A stretch of DNA of 64,000 nt, taken from the NCBI RefSeq assembly GCF_021729155.1, contig NZ_JAJQYA010000016.1, forward strand, positions 1 through 64,000. The letters are read 5' to 3'. A program made the position numbers and the translations under genes. The DNA is from Membranihabitans marinus (GTDB taxonomy: Bacteria; Bacteroidota; Bacteroidia; Chitinophagales; Saprospiraceae). Shown here one piece after another: positions 9,336 through 17,911 of this stretch (the first letter of the stretch is position 1; each line of letters begins with the position of its first letter). The notes beneath the pieces are model-generated. The model was given only the letters and a program-made list of their open reading frames with translations, made no database searches and was not told the DNA's origin.

Positions 9336-9673
9336 TCGTATGAATTAAAGAATATTCATTTTTATAAATGGTTATTCCAAGAGCTGTTATAGCTCTAAGA
9401 TTTAGATAAATGCCATTGAATCTGTAGTCATACAGACAATGGCATTTTTATTTATAGATACTTCATATTAACCCTAGTCATAGAAAAAAAGGATATAGGG
9501 TTATTCAGCTTGGTATTATATTGGCTATTTCATATAGAATTCTATTCTTTGCATCGTATATATTAAAATACTTTTATCTTTTAATAATGAAACGTTAAAT
9601 ATTGACGAGGAGTTAGTCATGACCTGGTCAACCTTTTAGCTTATATTATTTTAAAACTTCAATCAAACGAAAC
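9336..9673. other. Intergenic region with terminator
   Basis: Holds a small hairpin at 9381-9397 (AGAGCT/AGCTCT) and a strong terminator at 9409-9449. The remaining 220 bp before the next gene must carry its promoter, but no clear promoter consensus was found. Confidence 0.5.
9409..9449 (+). terminator. Intrinsic terminator after the NIPSNAP gene
   Basis: The stem AATGCCATTG/CAATGGCATT is extended inward by TCTGTA/TACAGA with a two-base bulge and a four-base loop. It is followed by a short T tract (TTTTTATTT). Confidence 0.8.
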
Positions 9674-12600
9674 GTGAAATCAACAATCAATATTTGGATT
9701 ATTGTCGTAAGCCTATGGTGTGGCGGATTATTATTGGGATGTCAGTCGGATGGCAAAAACGGAGGATTAAGCCCGAAAGATGCTTTATCTTCATTTGAAT
9801 TGGCAGAGGGATTCCAAATTGAATCTGTTGCCAGTGAGCCATTGATCTCCGACCCAATCGCTATGGAAATAGATGAGGAAGGACGTATGTACGTTCTTGA
9901 AATGCATGGCTATCCTTTGGATTTGAGTGGGAGCGGTGTGGTCAAATTGTTGTCTGATACCGACGGAGATGGGACAATGGATCAGAGTCAAGTATTTGTG
10001 GATAATCTAATATTGCCAACCGGTATTATGCGTTGGAAGCAGGGAATCTTGGTGACGGATCCACCCAATATATTGTATTTTGAGGATAAAGACCGAGATG
10101 GGCAAGCCGATTTTAGGGATACGATATTGACCGGTTTTGCTCGCACCAACCCCCAGCATAATTCCAATACCCCAATATATGGCTTCGACAATTGGATTTA
10201 TGTAGGCAATGAATCTGTGTACACGGCTAAAGTTTTTCCCGAACTTTTTGGTGGTGAAGGTGGAGATGTTTATTTCCCAAATGCAGTTGATGGACCTGTG
10301 CTCAAAAACAATGCCCAAGGACGGAGCCTTAGATTAAAGCCAGATGGATTTAAATTGGAAAACCTGTCTAGTGAAACTCAATATGGACAGTCTTTCGATC
10401 GCTGGGGTCGACATTTATTGGTGAGCAATGCCAATCACATATATCACGAAGTCATGGCTGCCCCTTACTTGCAGCGCAATCCTGATTTGTTGATTTCAGA
10501 TGCAACCAAATCTATTGCTGCTCATGGTGCAGCTGCCGATGTGTATCCCATTACCAAGAATCCCGAACATCAATTGTTAACCGATTTAGGTGTATTTACA
10601 TCTGCTTGTGGAGTTACGGCGTATTTGGGTGGACTATTCCCATCTGAATACAATCAAACCGCCTTTGTGGCCGAACCTGTGAGTAATCTTGTCCATGTTG
10701 ATCACTTGACAGAAGACGGTGCATCGTTTAAGGCGACGAGAGTATTCGAGGAAAAGGAATTTCTAGCATCTACCGATCCTTGGTTTAGACCGGTAAGTAT
10801 CTATACTGGCCCCGATGGTGCATTATATATTATCGATTATTATCGTCAGATTATTGAACATCCCGAGTGGATGGCCGATGATGTTATTCAATCTGGAGCT
10901 TTGTATAATGGAAACAATCAAGGCCGGATTTATAGAATCACGCCGAAAGGCACAGGAAAAATGGATTGGTCGGAGAAGATTGATTTGTCTGCAATGTCCA
11001 CTGAAGAATTGGTCTCTCTATTGGCCAATCCCAATATTTGGTTCCGAAAAAATGCCCAGCGATTATTGGTCGATCGACAAGATCAATCTGCTGTTGAATT
11101 ATTAGAAGAAATGGCCTTGTCTCAACCCATGGGAGAAGCTCGTTTTCATGCCTTATGGACATTGGATGGTTTAGATGCATTGTCTATTCCAGTCATCTCT
11201 GCAGCGCTAAAGGATCAGGTGCCAGGCATTCGAGAAAACGCAATAGTTTTATCTGAAGCATTTTTAGGAGAATCTATTCCACTTCAGAATATATTGTTGT
11301 CCATGGGAGAAGATAGCAATGCCAGAGTTCGGTTTCAGTTGATGTGTACCCTTGGATATTTGTCGTCCTCAACCTCTCAGTCCGTCCGGTCGGCTATGTT
11401 GTTTGACAATATGGATGATCCTTGGATGCAAATAGCAGCCCTTTCTGCACCTTCCGATGATAATATCGAATTATTATCACAATTTGTCCGGAAATATAAA
11501 CCTGATAATTCGGCATATGCTGCCTTTGGAGAAAGGTTGACCAGTATGTTGGTTTCCGAGAAGAATAAAGATATGATAACTTCTTGGATTAGAAGATCAT
11601 TACAAGCCAATAGGGTTGAAGCCAATTCATGGCAATCTGCCGTCATCAAAGGTGTGGTGACAGGGTTGAAGAACAAATCATCTCTAGCCATGGATTTGTC
11701 CGCCGAGCGAAGTTTGTTGACTAAGACGGTTTTTAATGACAGTCAAGCAGATGATCTTCGAAAAAATGCATTAGACCTATTGCTGATTGGGGATGAGAAT
11801 AATGAAGATAAAAATTTTATGGAAACCGCTCAAAATATCGTGACAGATGCCGAGAGTACCGATCTGTCTAAGGTGTTGTCTATTCGATATTTATCACATT
11901 ATGGAGATGGTGAGTTGACCGAAATGTATCGATCCAAATTGACACCGACAGAACCTCCTATGGTTCAACTCGCTGCATTGACTGCCCTCAGCGATTTGCC
12001 CAATTCCAATGTCGTAGCCTATCTTATCGAAAATTGGAGTAAACTGACACCGGAATTAAGGGATGCCGCTATTGATGTCATGGTAACCAATGACGATAGA
12101 ATCAAAAGCCTGATCGAGGCCATGGAGGCTGGTATAATAGATCCTGCAACCATTGGCTGGGGACGCAGTGTGGAATTAATGGCTCAACAAGAAGATGAAG
12201 TAATGAGAAATAGGGCTAGAGCTTTGTTTACCAATACAAATATGGATACCGATCGCAAAGATGTAATAGAAAAATACCAAGTTTCATTAAATTTGGAAGG
12301 ACAGAGCGAAAATGGTAAATTGGTTTTTGAAAAAAATTGTTCAATATGTCATCAAGTAGGAGGGGAAAATGGAGTGGCTTTTGGACCCGATCTAAAAACG
12401 ATTAAAAATCGCAGACCAGGTTCAATATTAAGTGATATTTTGGACCCTAATTTATCCATTGCAGATGGATATGATCGTTGGAAGATTTTATTGGATTCGG
12501 GAGAAACGGTGTATGGAGTGATAGCTTCCGAAGCGCCAAATGCCATTACTTTAAGATCAAATGCTGGAGAAGAAAAGGTGTTGCCGCGTTCTTCATTGGT

Positions 12601-12706
12601 TGAAGTAACCTCAACGGGAACTTCTCTAATGCCGGTAGGATTAGAAAATCAAATCGATGAACAAGGGATGGCTGATTTACTGAGTTTTATTAAAAATGGA
12701 AAATAA
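9674..12706 (+). CDS. PVC-type haem-binding lipoprotein with propeller, HEAT repeats and cytochrome c domain
   Basis: This 1010-residue protein starts with GTG and has a lipobox LLLGC (Cys23), so it is probably anchored in the envelope. Residues about 35-430 form a beta-propeller of the type called putative membrane-bound dehydrogenase in Planctomycetes and Bacteroidota (FEDKDRDGQADFRDT; YFEDKDRDG-like calcium loops; FAEPVSNLVH). Residues about 430-850 are alpha-helical HEAT-like repeats. The C-terminal domain has CSICH (889-893) for covalent haem c and a candidate axial Met in SLMPVG. It likely accepts electrons from an oxidised sugar or related substrate. The next gene begins one base after its stop codon, so they are co-transcribed. 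No PQQ motif was identified. Confidence 0.9.
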   Translation: MKSTINIWIIVVSLWCGGLLLGCQSDGKNGGLSPKDALSSFELAEGFQIESVASEPLISDPIAMEIDEEGRMYVLEMHGYPLDLSGSGVVKLLSDTDGDGTMDQSQVFVDNLILPTGIMRWKQGILVTDPPNILYFEDKDRDGQADFRDTILTGFARTNPQHNSNTPIYGFDNWIYVGNESVYTAKVFPELFGGEGGDVYFPNAVDGPVLKNNAQGRSLRLKPDGFKLENLSSETQYGQSFDRWGRHLLVSNANHIYHEVMAAPYLQRNPDLLISDATKSIAAHGAAADVYPITKNPEHQLLTDLGVFTSACGVTAYLGGLFPSEYNQTAFVAEPVSNLVHVDHLTEDGASFKATRVFEEKEFLASTDPWFRPVSIYTGPDGALYIIDYYRQIIEHPEWMADDVIQSGALYNGNNQGRIYRITPKGTGKMDWSEKIDLSAMSTEELVSLLANPNIWFRKNAQRLLVDRQDQSAVELLEEMALSQPMGEARFHALWTLDGLDALSIPVISAALKDQVPGIRENAIVLSEAFLGESIPLQNILLSMGEDSNARVRFQLMCTLGYLSSSTSQSVRSAMLFDNMDDPWMQIAALSAPSDDNIELLSQFVRKYKPDNSAYAAFGERLTSMLVSEKNKDMITSWIRRSLQANRVEANSWQSAVIKGVVTGLKNKSSLAMDLSAERSLLTKTVFNDSQADDLRKNALDLLLIGDENNEDKNFMETAQNIVTDAESTDLSKVLSIRYLSHYGDGELTEMYRSKLTPTEPPMVQLAALTALSDLPNSNVVAYLIENWSKLTPELRDAAIDVMVTNDDRIKSLIEAMEAGIIDPATIGWGRSVELMAQQEDEVMRNRARALFTNTNMDTDRKDVIEKYQVSLNLEGQSENGKLVFEKNCSICHQVGGENGVAFGPDLKTIKNRRPGSILSDILDPNLSIADGYDRWKILLDSGETVYGVIASEAPNAITLRSNAGEEKVLPRSSLVEVTSTGTSLMPVGLENQIDEQGMADLLSFIKNGK

Positions 12707-12707
12707 T

Positions 12708-13229
12708 ATGAAAATTCGTTTTTTACTTTTTATGGTGGCGATTTCTATTTCGTCAATAAATGCTGAAATTGTAAATACAATAGCTAGAGATACAGTGCCA
12801 ATACCTAAGTTGGTAGTCCCTGATGTAGATGGCTCTTTTACTTTGCACGCCGCTGATGGAGCTGCTATCGGTCCCAATATTAAGTATATGCCGGAATGGA
12901 TGGCCTACGGTTGGTTTACCAGTGAGGATCGAGTGGAGTGGGATGTCGATGTTCAATTAGATGCCACCTATGAAGTTTTTTTAGAGTGGTCTGTTTCCGA
13001 TGAAGGGGCTGGAAATCTCTATAAATTGGAAGCTGAGACAGGTTCATTGTTGGGTCATGTCAGAAGATCTGGTTCATGGTATACATTTAGATTGATGAGT
13101 ATAGGAGAATTGAAACTGGAAAAAGGTCAACAAAAAATCGTTTTAAAAGGGGTAAACGATACCATAAAAGAAGGATTATTTGATTTGCGAGCCTTGAGAT
13201 TTTTGCCTATTATTCCCTATGAGGATTAG
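12708..13229 (+). CDS. Small secreted protein, likely partner of the haem lipoprotein
   Basis: This 173-residue protein has a signal peptide (MKIRFLLFMVAISISSINA). The mature part looks like a carbohydrate-binding beta-sandwich (galactose-binding-like): DGSFTLHAADGAAIGP, VEWDVDVQLDATYEVFLEWS, RSGSWYTFRLMSIGEL and QQKIVLKG are in the order typical of CBM6-like modules that wrap a sugar. An upstream in-frame ATG at 12696 overlaps the previous gene; the ATG at 12708, directly after the previous stop, is preferred because it begins the signal peptide. Tight coupling with the haem lipoprotein suggests that it presents or recognises the substrate. No family name is claimed. Confidence 0.78.
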   Translation: MKIRFLLFMVAISISSINAEIVNTIARDTVPIPKLVVPDVDGSFTLHAADGAAIGPNIKYMPEWMAYGWFTSEDRVEWDVDVQLDATYEVFLEWSVSDEGAGNLYKLEAETGSLLGHVRRSGSWYTFRLMSIGELKLEKGQQKIVLKGVNDTIKEGLFDLRALRFLPIIPYED

Positions 13230-13298
13230 AAATAATAATCTATAAATTTTTTTTGGTATTATACCGTAAACTTGAAACTCACTTTAATTTACGACTTT

Positions 13299-15224
13299 AT
13301 GAAAAATATTTTTTTTCTAATCATTATGGCTTTTTTTAGTCTCAACCTTTATGGACAGGATGACGGGTCTGTAAGAAGTGATATTGAGATAGAGTTTCCA
13401 AGTTTTACCATTCAAAACATACCTTATTCGATTATCATAAAGGATGTTGAGGCCATGGATGGGCAAGGAGAAGTTAAGGTTAATGGGGTTGATCAAAAAT
13501 TGGTTTTTGAGGACGGTCAGGGTGTGGTGGAGCATCAATCTAATCAGTCGGAAACGGTAATGGTGGAATATCTCAGTGCGAAAACAGAAGAAGTAGTCCA
13601 TCCAGTACCTTTATGGTGGTCGATATTGCCTCCATTACTGGCTATTTTTGCAGCATTGCTGTTTAGAGAAGTGGTGACGTCCTTGTTTTTTGGAGTCTTT
13701 TTTGGCGCTTCTATTTTATATATTTATTCTGAAGGTTTTTGGGGTATTGTTCTCGGATTTATGCGAACCATTGATCATTATATTGTGGCGGCTATTTCAG
13801 ATAGCGGTCATGTTTCGATTATTTTATTTTCCATGTTGATCGGAGCCATGGTGGCTATTATTTCCAAAAATGGAGGTATGCAAGGAGTGGTAAATTATAT
13901 TTCAAGGTATGCCAATAATCCAAAAAATGGACAGTTAGCTACTTGGATATTGGGTATTGCTATATTTTTTGACGACTATGCCAATACCCTGGTAGTGGGG
14001 AATACGATGAGGCCAGTGACCGATGGATTGAAGGTGTCTAGGGAAAAACTGGCATATATAGTCGATTCTACAGCAGCCCCAATTGCAGCCATTGCATTTG
14101 TGACTACTTGGATTGGAGCAGAATTGGGATATATAGAGAGTGGTATCGAATCTTTGGATACCCTGAATGAAGGCGTTTATGCAACCTTTATTAATTCACT
14201 GCAGTATTCGTTTTATCCTATTTATACGTTGATTTTTGTATTGATGTTGGTGTTGTTTCAAAAAGATTTTGGTCCCATGTACACTGCAGAGCACAGAGCG
14301 AGGACAACAGGTGTTGTATCTTCGGTGCGGTCAGAGACAAAATTAGACGAGGATGATCTTTCCGAATTTACCCCCGATCCAGGTGTTGAAACAAGGTGGT
14401 ACAATGCTGTCGTTCCTGTTTTTACGGTAGTTTTGGGCACCATTGCAGGGCTTTTGTACACGGGATGGGATGTCGATGTTTGGGCCAATCAAGATATGAG
14501 CCTGGGATTGAAGTTGTCGGAAATAATAGGTCAGGCTGATTCTTATCAAGCATTATTATGGTCTTCCTTAGGAGGTGTGATGATAGCGGTAATTATGACT
14601 TTGTATCAACGAATTATGAATTTGGAGTCATTGATTCGGTCGGCAACTAGCGGTTTTAAAACCATGTTGTCTGCCATTATTATATTATCTCTTGCTTGGA
14701 GCTTGGCTGCTGTAACTGAAGACTTGCACACTGCAGATTTTTTAACACAATTGATGTCTGACAATGTTGCTCCATGGGTGATTCCCACGATTACTTTTTT
14801 GCTGGCTGCTTTAGTGGCCTTTTCAACCGGATCTTCTTGGGGAACAATGGCTATATTATATCCATTGATGTTGCCAGCTACTTGGATGTTGGCTCATTCT
14901 GCCGGATATGATTACGATGTAAGTTTAATTATTTTTCACAATGTTGTGGCTAGTGTATTGGCAGGAAGTGTATTGGGCGACCACTGTTCTCCGATTTCTG
15001 ACACTACGATATTGAGTTCATTGGCGAGTTCATGTCATCATATCGATCACGTCAAGACCCAATTGCCCTATGCATTATTGGTGGGCATGGTGGCAATCTT
15101 TATTGGGGTTTTACCGGCTTCCTTGGGTGTGTCATCCTGGATTCTCTTTCCCACGGGCATATTGGTTATGTATTTTATTATTCGAAAATTTGGAAAGTCT
15201 ACGGTTTTAATGCCGAATGATTAA
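13299..15224 (+). CDS. NhaC family Na+/H+ antiporter with N-terminal signal and extracytoplasmic domain
   Basis: The 641-residue protein begins at the ATG at 13299; the frame is open to a TTG at 13272, but the ATG starts a clear signal peptide (MKNIFFLIIMAFFSLNLYG, then Q). About 85 extracytoplasmic residues follow before WWSILPPLLAIFAALLF, the first of about a dozen membrane segments. NhaC-type motifs are plain: FFDDYANTLVVGNTMRP in the middle, STGSSWGTMAILYPL and GDHCSPISDTTILSS near the end. Members exchange sodium or organic anions for protons. It is the third gene of the haem-lipoprotein unit, 69 bp after its neighbour, so it may import or balance ions for that pathway. The extra N-terminal domain is not part of the transporter proper. 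Confidence 0.9.
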   Translation: MKNIFFLIIMAFFSLNLYGQDDGSVRSDIEIEFPSFTIQNIPYSIIIKDVEAMDGQGEVKVNGVDQKLVFEDGQGVVEHQSNQSETVMVEYLSAKTEEVVHPVPLWWSILPPLLAIFAALLFREVVTSLFFGVFFGASILYIYSEGFWGIVLGFMRTIDHYIVAAISDSGHVSIILFSMLIGAMVAIISKNGGMQGVVNYISRYANNPKNGQLATWILGIAIFFDDYANTLVVGNTMRPVTDGLKVSREKLAYIVDSTAAPIAAIAFVTTWIGAELGYIESGIESLDTLNEGVYATFINSLQYSFYPIYTLIFVLMLVLFQKDFGPMYTAEHRARTTGVVSSVRSETKLDEDDLSEFTPDPGVETRWYNAVVPVFTVVLGTIAGLLYTGWDVDVWANQDMSLGLKLSEIIGQADSYQALLWSSLGGVMIAVIMTLYQRIMNLESLIRSATSGFKTMLSAIIILSLAWSLAAVTEDLHTADFLTQLMSDNVAPWVIPTITFLLAALVAFSTGSSWGTMAILYPLMLPATWMLAHSAGYDYDVSLIIFHNVVASVLAGSVLGDHCSPISDTTILSSLASSCHHIDHVKTQLPYALLVGMVAIFIGVLPASLGVSSWILFPTGILVMYFIIRKFGKSTVLMPND

Positions 15225-15646
15225 TGATCCATGGTTAATTATCAATTATCAATTATTAATTATCAGGGGCTTAAATCGATGGGTGGGATTCACCACTGTG
15301 GACACTAAGCTTATCACAAAGCACGGTAAACGATGTAACATTGATGTCATGTTGAATGGATAGTGATACAGAACACAGTATCCCTACCTCAGACTTATAC
15401 CTTCTCAATCTCCTCCCACGGTTTAAACTTTTGATTTTACCCTAAATTTTTTTTGCGAACAAGGATTTACTTAATCGTTTACGCTTTTTTGGTATTTTTT
15501 TTAAAATTATAGGGGGTAAATATTTTTTATAAATATTTTTACTTCTATATTAGTTTCCTAATATTGTAGGTGTATTTAAGTCATATGCCATTTTTAAGTT
15601 AATAATGGTGAGGACTTAAATTCTGATTGTTTAAAAAAAATTATAT
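15225..15646. other. Intergenic region with short tandem repeat
   Basis: Directly after the antiporter gene is a microsatellite-like tract of AATTATC units (about 15235-15264). A weak palindrome AAATATTT-TTTAT-AAATATTT occurs at 15518-15538. No gene or clear promoter was recognised; the promoter of the ThuA operon must lie here. Confidence 0.5.
15235..15264. repeat. AATTATC short tandem repeat
   Basis: Four imperfect copies of a 7-10 base unit (TTAATTATCA, ATTATCA, ATTA, TTAATTATCA). The units are contiguous, without spacers, so it is not a CRISPR. Confidence 0.6.
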
Positions 15647-16468
15647 ATGACCAATTTTTGCCATCTTAAATTACTTTGTTTTTTTATCTTTTTTATGAGT
15701 TTTGGCTTTACTAAAACGATTGAAGCCCAGACGAGCAAACAAGAAAAAATAGCCCAGAAATTATTGAAAAAAGCACACATCCTTATTTACACCAAAAACG
15801 GAGAAGGGTTTGTCCATGACAATATTGCCAGCAGTGTAAAAGGATTAGAAAAACTGGCCGAAGACCATGGATTTACTGTTGATGTAAGTGATGATCCATC
15901 TATATTTATGCCGGGAAAGATTGATCAATACGATTTACTTATTTTTTCCAATACCAATAATGAAGCTTTTGACAATCAATCGCAAAGAGACGTATTCAAA
16001 AATTATATACAGCAGGGGGGCGGTTTACTCGGCATTCACTCGGCCAGTGGATCGGAGCGAGATTGGCCATGGTTTTGGAAAGTGATCGGAGGTAAGTTTT
16101 TAAGACATTCGAAGTTTCAATCGTTTTCAATAGTCAAAATAGACCCTCATCATATTTCAGCTCAAGTAGTCCCCGACACTTGGGTTAGAGAAGACGAAAG
16201 CTATTACCTCAAAGAACTAAACCCCGACATTCAGGTAGTTTTGGCCACCGATCTGACAACAATTGAGGATGAAAAAGCAAAAAATGAATATCCCTCTAAT
16301 ACATTTGGTAACTATTTTCCTGTAACATGGTGTCATAATTTCGACGGTGGACATCAATGGTATACTTCATTGGGGCATCGAAAAGATCACTATGAAGATC
16401 CCGTGTTTATGAACCATATACTGAGTGGGATAAAATGGATTTTACTGTCCCAAGCTGGGAAGTTGTAA
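15647..16468 (+). CDS. ThuA-like domain protein (secreted)
   Basis: This 273-residue protein has a signal peptide (about 1-28, ending TIEA before Q) and a ThuA-like glutamine amidotransferase-type fold. HILIYTKNGEGFVHDN (about 44-59) is the N-terminal strand-loop, YDLLIFSNTN the central strand, and GGGLLGIHSASG (about 124-135) takes the nucleophile-elbow position, where a Ser/His pair replaces the amidotransferase Cys. FPVTWCHNFDGGHQWYTSLGHR near the C-terminus is the conserved GRVFYTSLGH-like block. In rhizobia ThuA works with ThuB in trehalose/sucrose utilisation through 3-keto sugars. It starts a tight operon with two Gfo/Idh/MocA genes and a DUF6807 gene, a familiar combination for secreted sugar oxidation. 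Confidence 0.9.
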   Translation: MTNFCHLKLLCFFIFFMSFGFTKTIEAQTSKQEKIAQKLLKKAHILIYTKNGEGFVHDNIASSVKGLEKLAEDHGFTVDVSDDPSIFMPGKIDQYDLLIFSNTNNEAFDNQSQRDVFKNYIQQGGGLLGIHSASGSERDWPWFWKVIGGKFLRHSKFQSFSIVKIDPHHISAQVVPDTWVREDESYYLKELNPDIQVVLATDLTTIEDEKAKNEYPSNTFGNYFPVTWCHNFDGGHQWYTSLGHRKDHYEDPVFMNHILSGIKWILLSQAGKL

Positions 16469-16492
16469 TATAAATGACAAAATAAAAAAAGG

Positions 16493-17899
16493 ATGAAAAA
16501 TAAAAAAAATCTTAGCCGACGAAAATTTATTAGAAATTCTGCTTATGCGGCCACCGGTAGTTTGGTAGTCCCTAGCATAATTCCTGCTTCGGTAATCGGA
16601 GCCAATCCACCCAGTGAAAAAATTCAAATCGCTCAGATTGGTTTTGGTCGCATCGCCAGTTCACACGATTTGCCCGAGACCATGAAAAACGATATTGCTC
16701 GAATAGTTGCCGTATGTGATGTAGATACCAAAAGGATGAAGGATGGTAAACAATTTATAGAGAAATACTATCGAGAAAAAAAGGGTATGTCTTCTTATAT
16801 GGATGTGAAAATGTACCAAGACTATAGAGAAATGCTCAAAGATTCTGGTGTGGATGCCGTCATTATCAGTACCCCAGATCACTGGCATGCACGACCAACT
16901 ATGGATGCTGCACTTGCTGGAAAAGATATATATTTACAAAAACCAACCTCCCTTACCATAGCTGAAGGACGTGCTATGGCTGATGCTGTCGCTCGAAATG
17001 GGGCAGTCTTCCAAATCGGTAGTCAGCAGCGTTCAGCTACACCTTGGCCGCAATTTAAAAAAGCCTGTGAATTGGTGAGAAATGGCAGAATAGGTAAGGT
17101 TCATACTATAAAAATTGGTTTGCCCGGCGATCCTGGAGGTGATGAAGAGCCAGAAATGGATATTCCGAGCAATCTAGATTACGAAATGTGGTTGGGCTCA
17201 ACTCCATATCAGTATTATACAGAAAAAAGAGTGCATCCTCAACACGATTATTCTAGACCAGGTTGGTTGCGCTGCGAGCAATTTGGAGCGGGAATGATTA
17301 CCGGATGGGGTGCCCATCATATCGATATAGCTCATTGGGGAATGGGAACAGAATTTACTGGTCCTATTGAAATCGAAGGGACGGCCGAATTCCCAAAATC
17401 TGGTTTGTGGAATGTTCATGGGGATTTCTTAATCAAAGCCAAATACGCCAATGGAGTAACCATGGAAGTGGGAGGGGACAACCCCAATGGAGTTAGATTT
17501 GAAGGAAGTGAGGGATGGATATTTGTCACAAGAGGCAATGTCGGGGTGACTTCTTCTGATCCTACGTCGGGAAATAGTGATAAATCTCCATTTCAAGCCT
17601 CAGATCCTCGCATCCTCTCTTCTGTAATTGGACCAAATGAAGTACATTTGTACGAGAGTCCAGAACAGCATAAAAATTGGTTAGACTGTATTAAATCTCG
17701 ATCGCTAACGGTTGCACCAGCGGAAGTGGCACATAGATCTTGTTCTACTTGTCTTTTGTTTCACACCGCTATGAAGATTCCAAGAAAATTGTATTGGGAT
17801 CCCGTTAGAGAGAAATTTAAAAATGACGACGAAGCCAATGCCATGCTGTACAGACCTCAGCGTCACCCTTGGGGGACGAATTATGCAATGGAACATTAA
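16493..17899 (+). CDS. Secreted Gfo/Idh/MocA family oxidoreductase with Tat signal
   Basis: This 468-residue dehydrogenase-fold protein has a full twin-arginine leader (SRRKFIRN at residues 8-15, then a hydrophobic stretch to about ASVIGA), so it is exported folded. The Rossmann loop is IAQIGFGRIASS (about 46-57), the second strand ends in CDVD, and QKP is at 149-151. The second domain has GWGAHHIDIAHWG (about 271-283). It is most like the large secreted dehydrogenases of Bacteroidota and Planctomycetes with unknown substrate. It begins 24 bases after the thuA-like gene and 12 bases precede the next one. The two Tat-type enzymes in the locus (here and at 5576) are related but not recent duplicates. 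Confidence 0.93.
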   Translation: MKNKKNLSRRKFIRNSAYAATGSLVVPSIIPASVIGANPPSEKIQIAQIGFGRIASSHDLPETMKNDIARIVAVCDVDTKRMKDGKQFIEKYYREKKGMSSYMDVKMYQDYREMLKDSGVDAVIISTPDHWHARPTMDAALAGKDIYLQKPTSLTIAEGRAMADAVARNGAVFQIGSQQRSATPWPQFKKACELVRNGRIGKVHTIKIGLPGDPGGDEEPEMDIPSNLDYEMWLGSTPYQYYTEKRVHPQHDYSRPGWLRCEQFGAGMITGWGAHHIDIAHWGMGTEFTGPIEIEGTAEFPKSGLWNVHGDFLIKAKYANGVTMEVGGDNPNGVRFEGSEGWIFVTRGNVGVTSSDPTSGNSDKSPFQASDPRILSSVIGPNEVHLYESPEQHKNWLDCIKSRSLTVAPAEVAHRSCSTCLLFHTAMKIPRKLYWDPVREKFKNDDEANAMLYRPQRHPWGTNYAMEH

Positions 17900-17911
17900 A
17901 AAAATTAATCT

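Noticed and set aside
15235-15264. Repeated AATTATC units as a possible CRISPR or origin
   Set aside because: Units are contiguous with no spacers, and too short; no cas or dnaA genes nearby.
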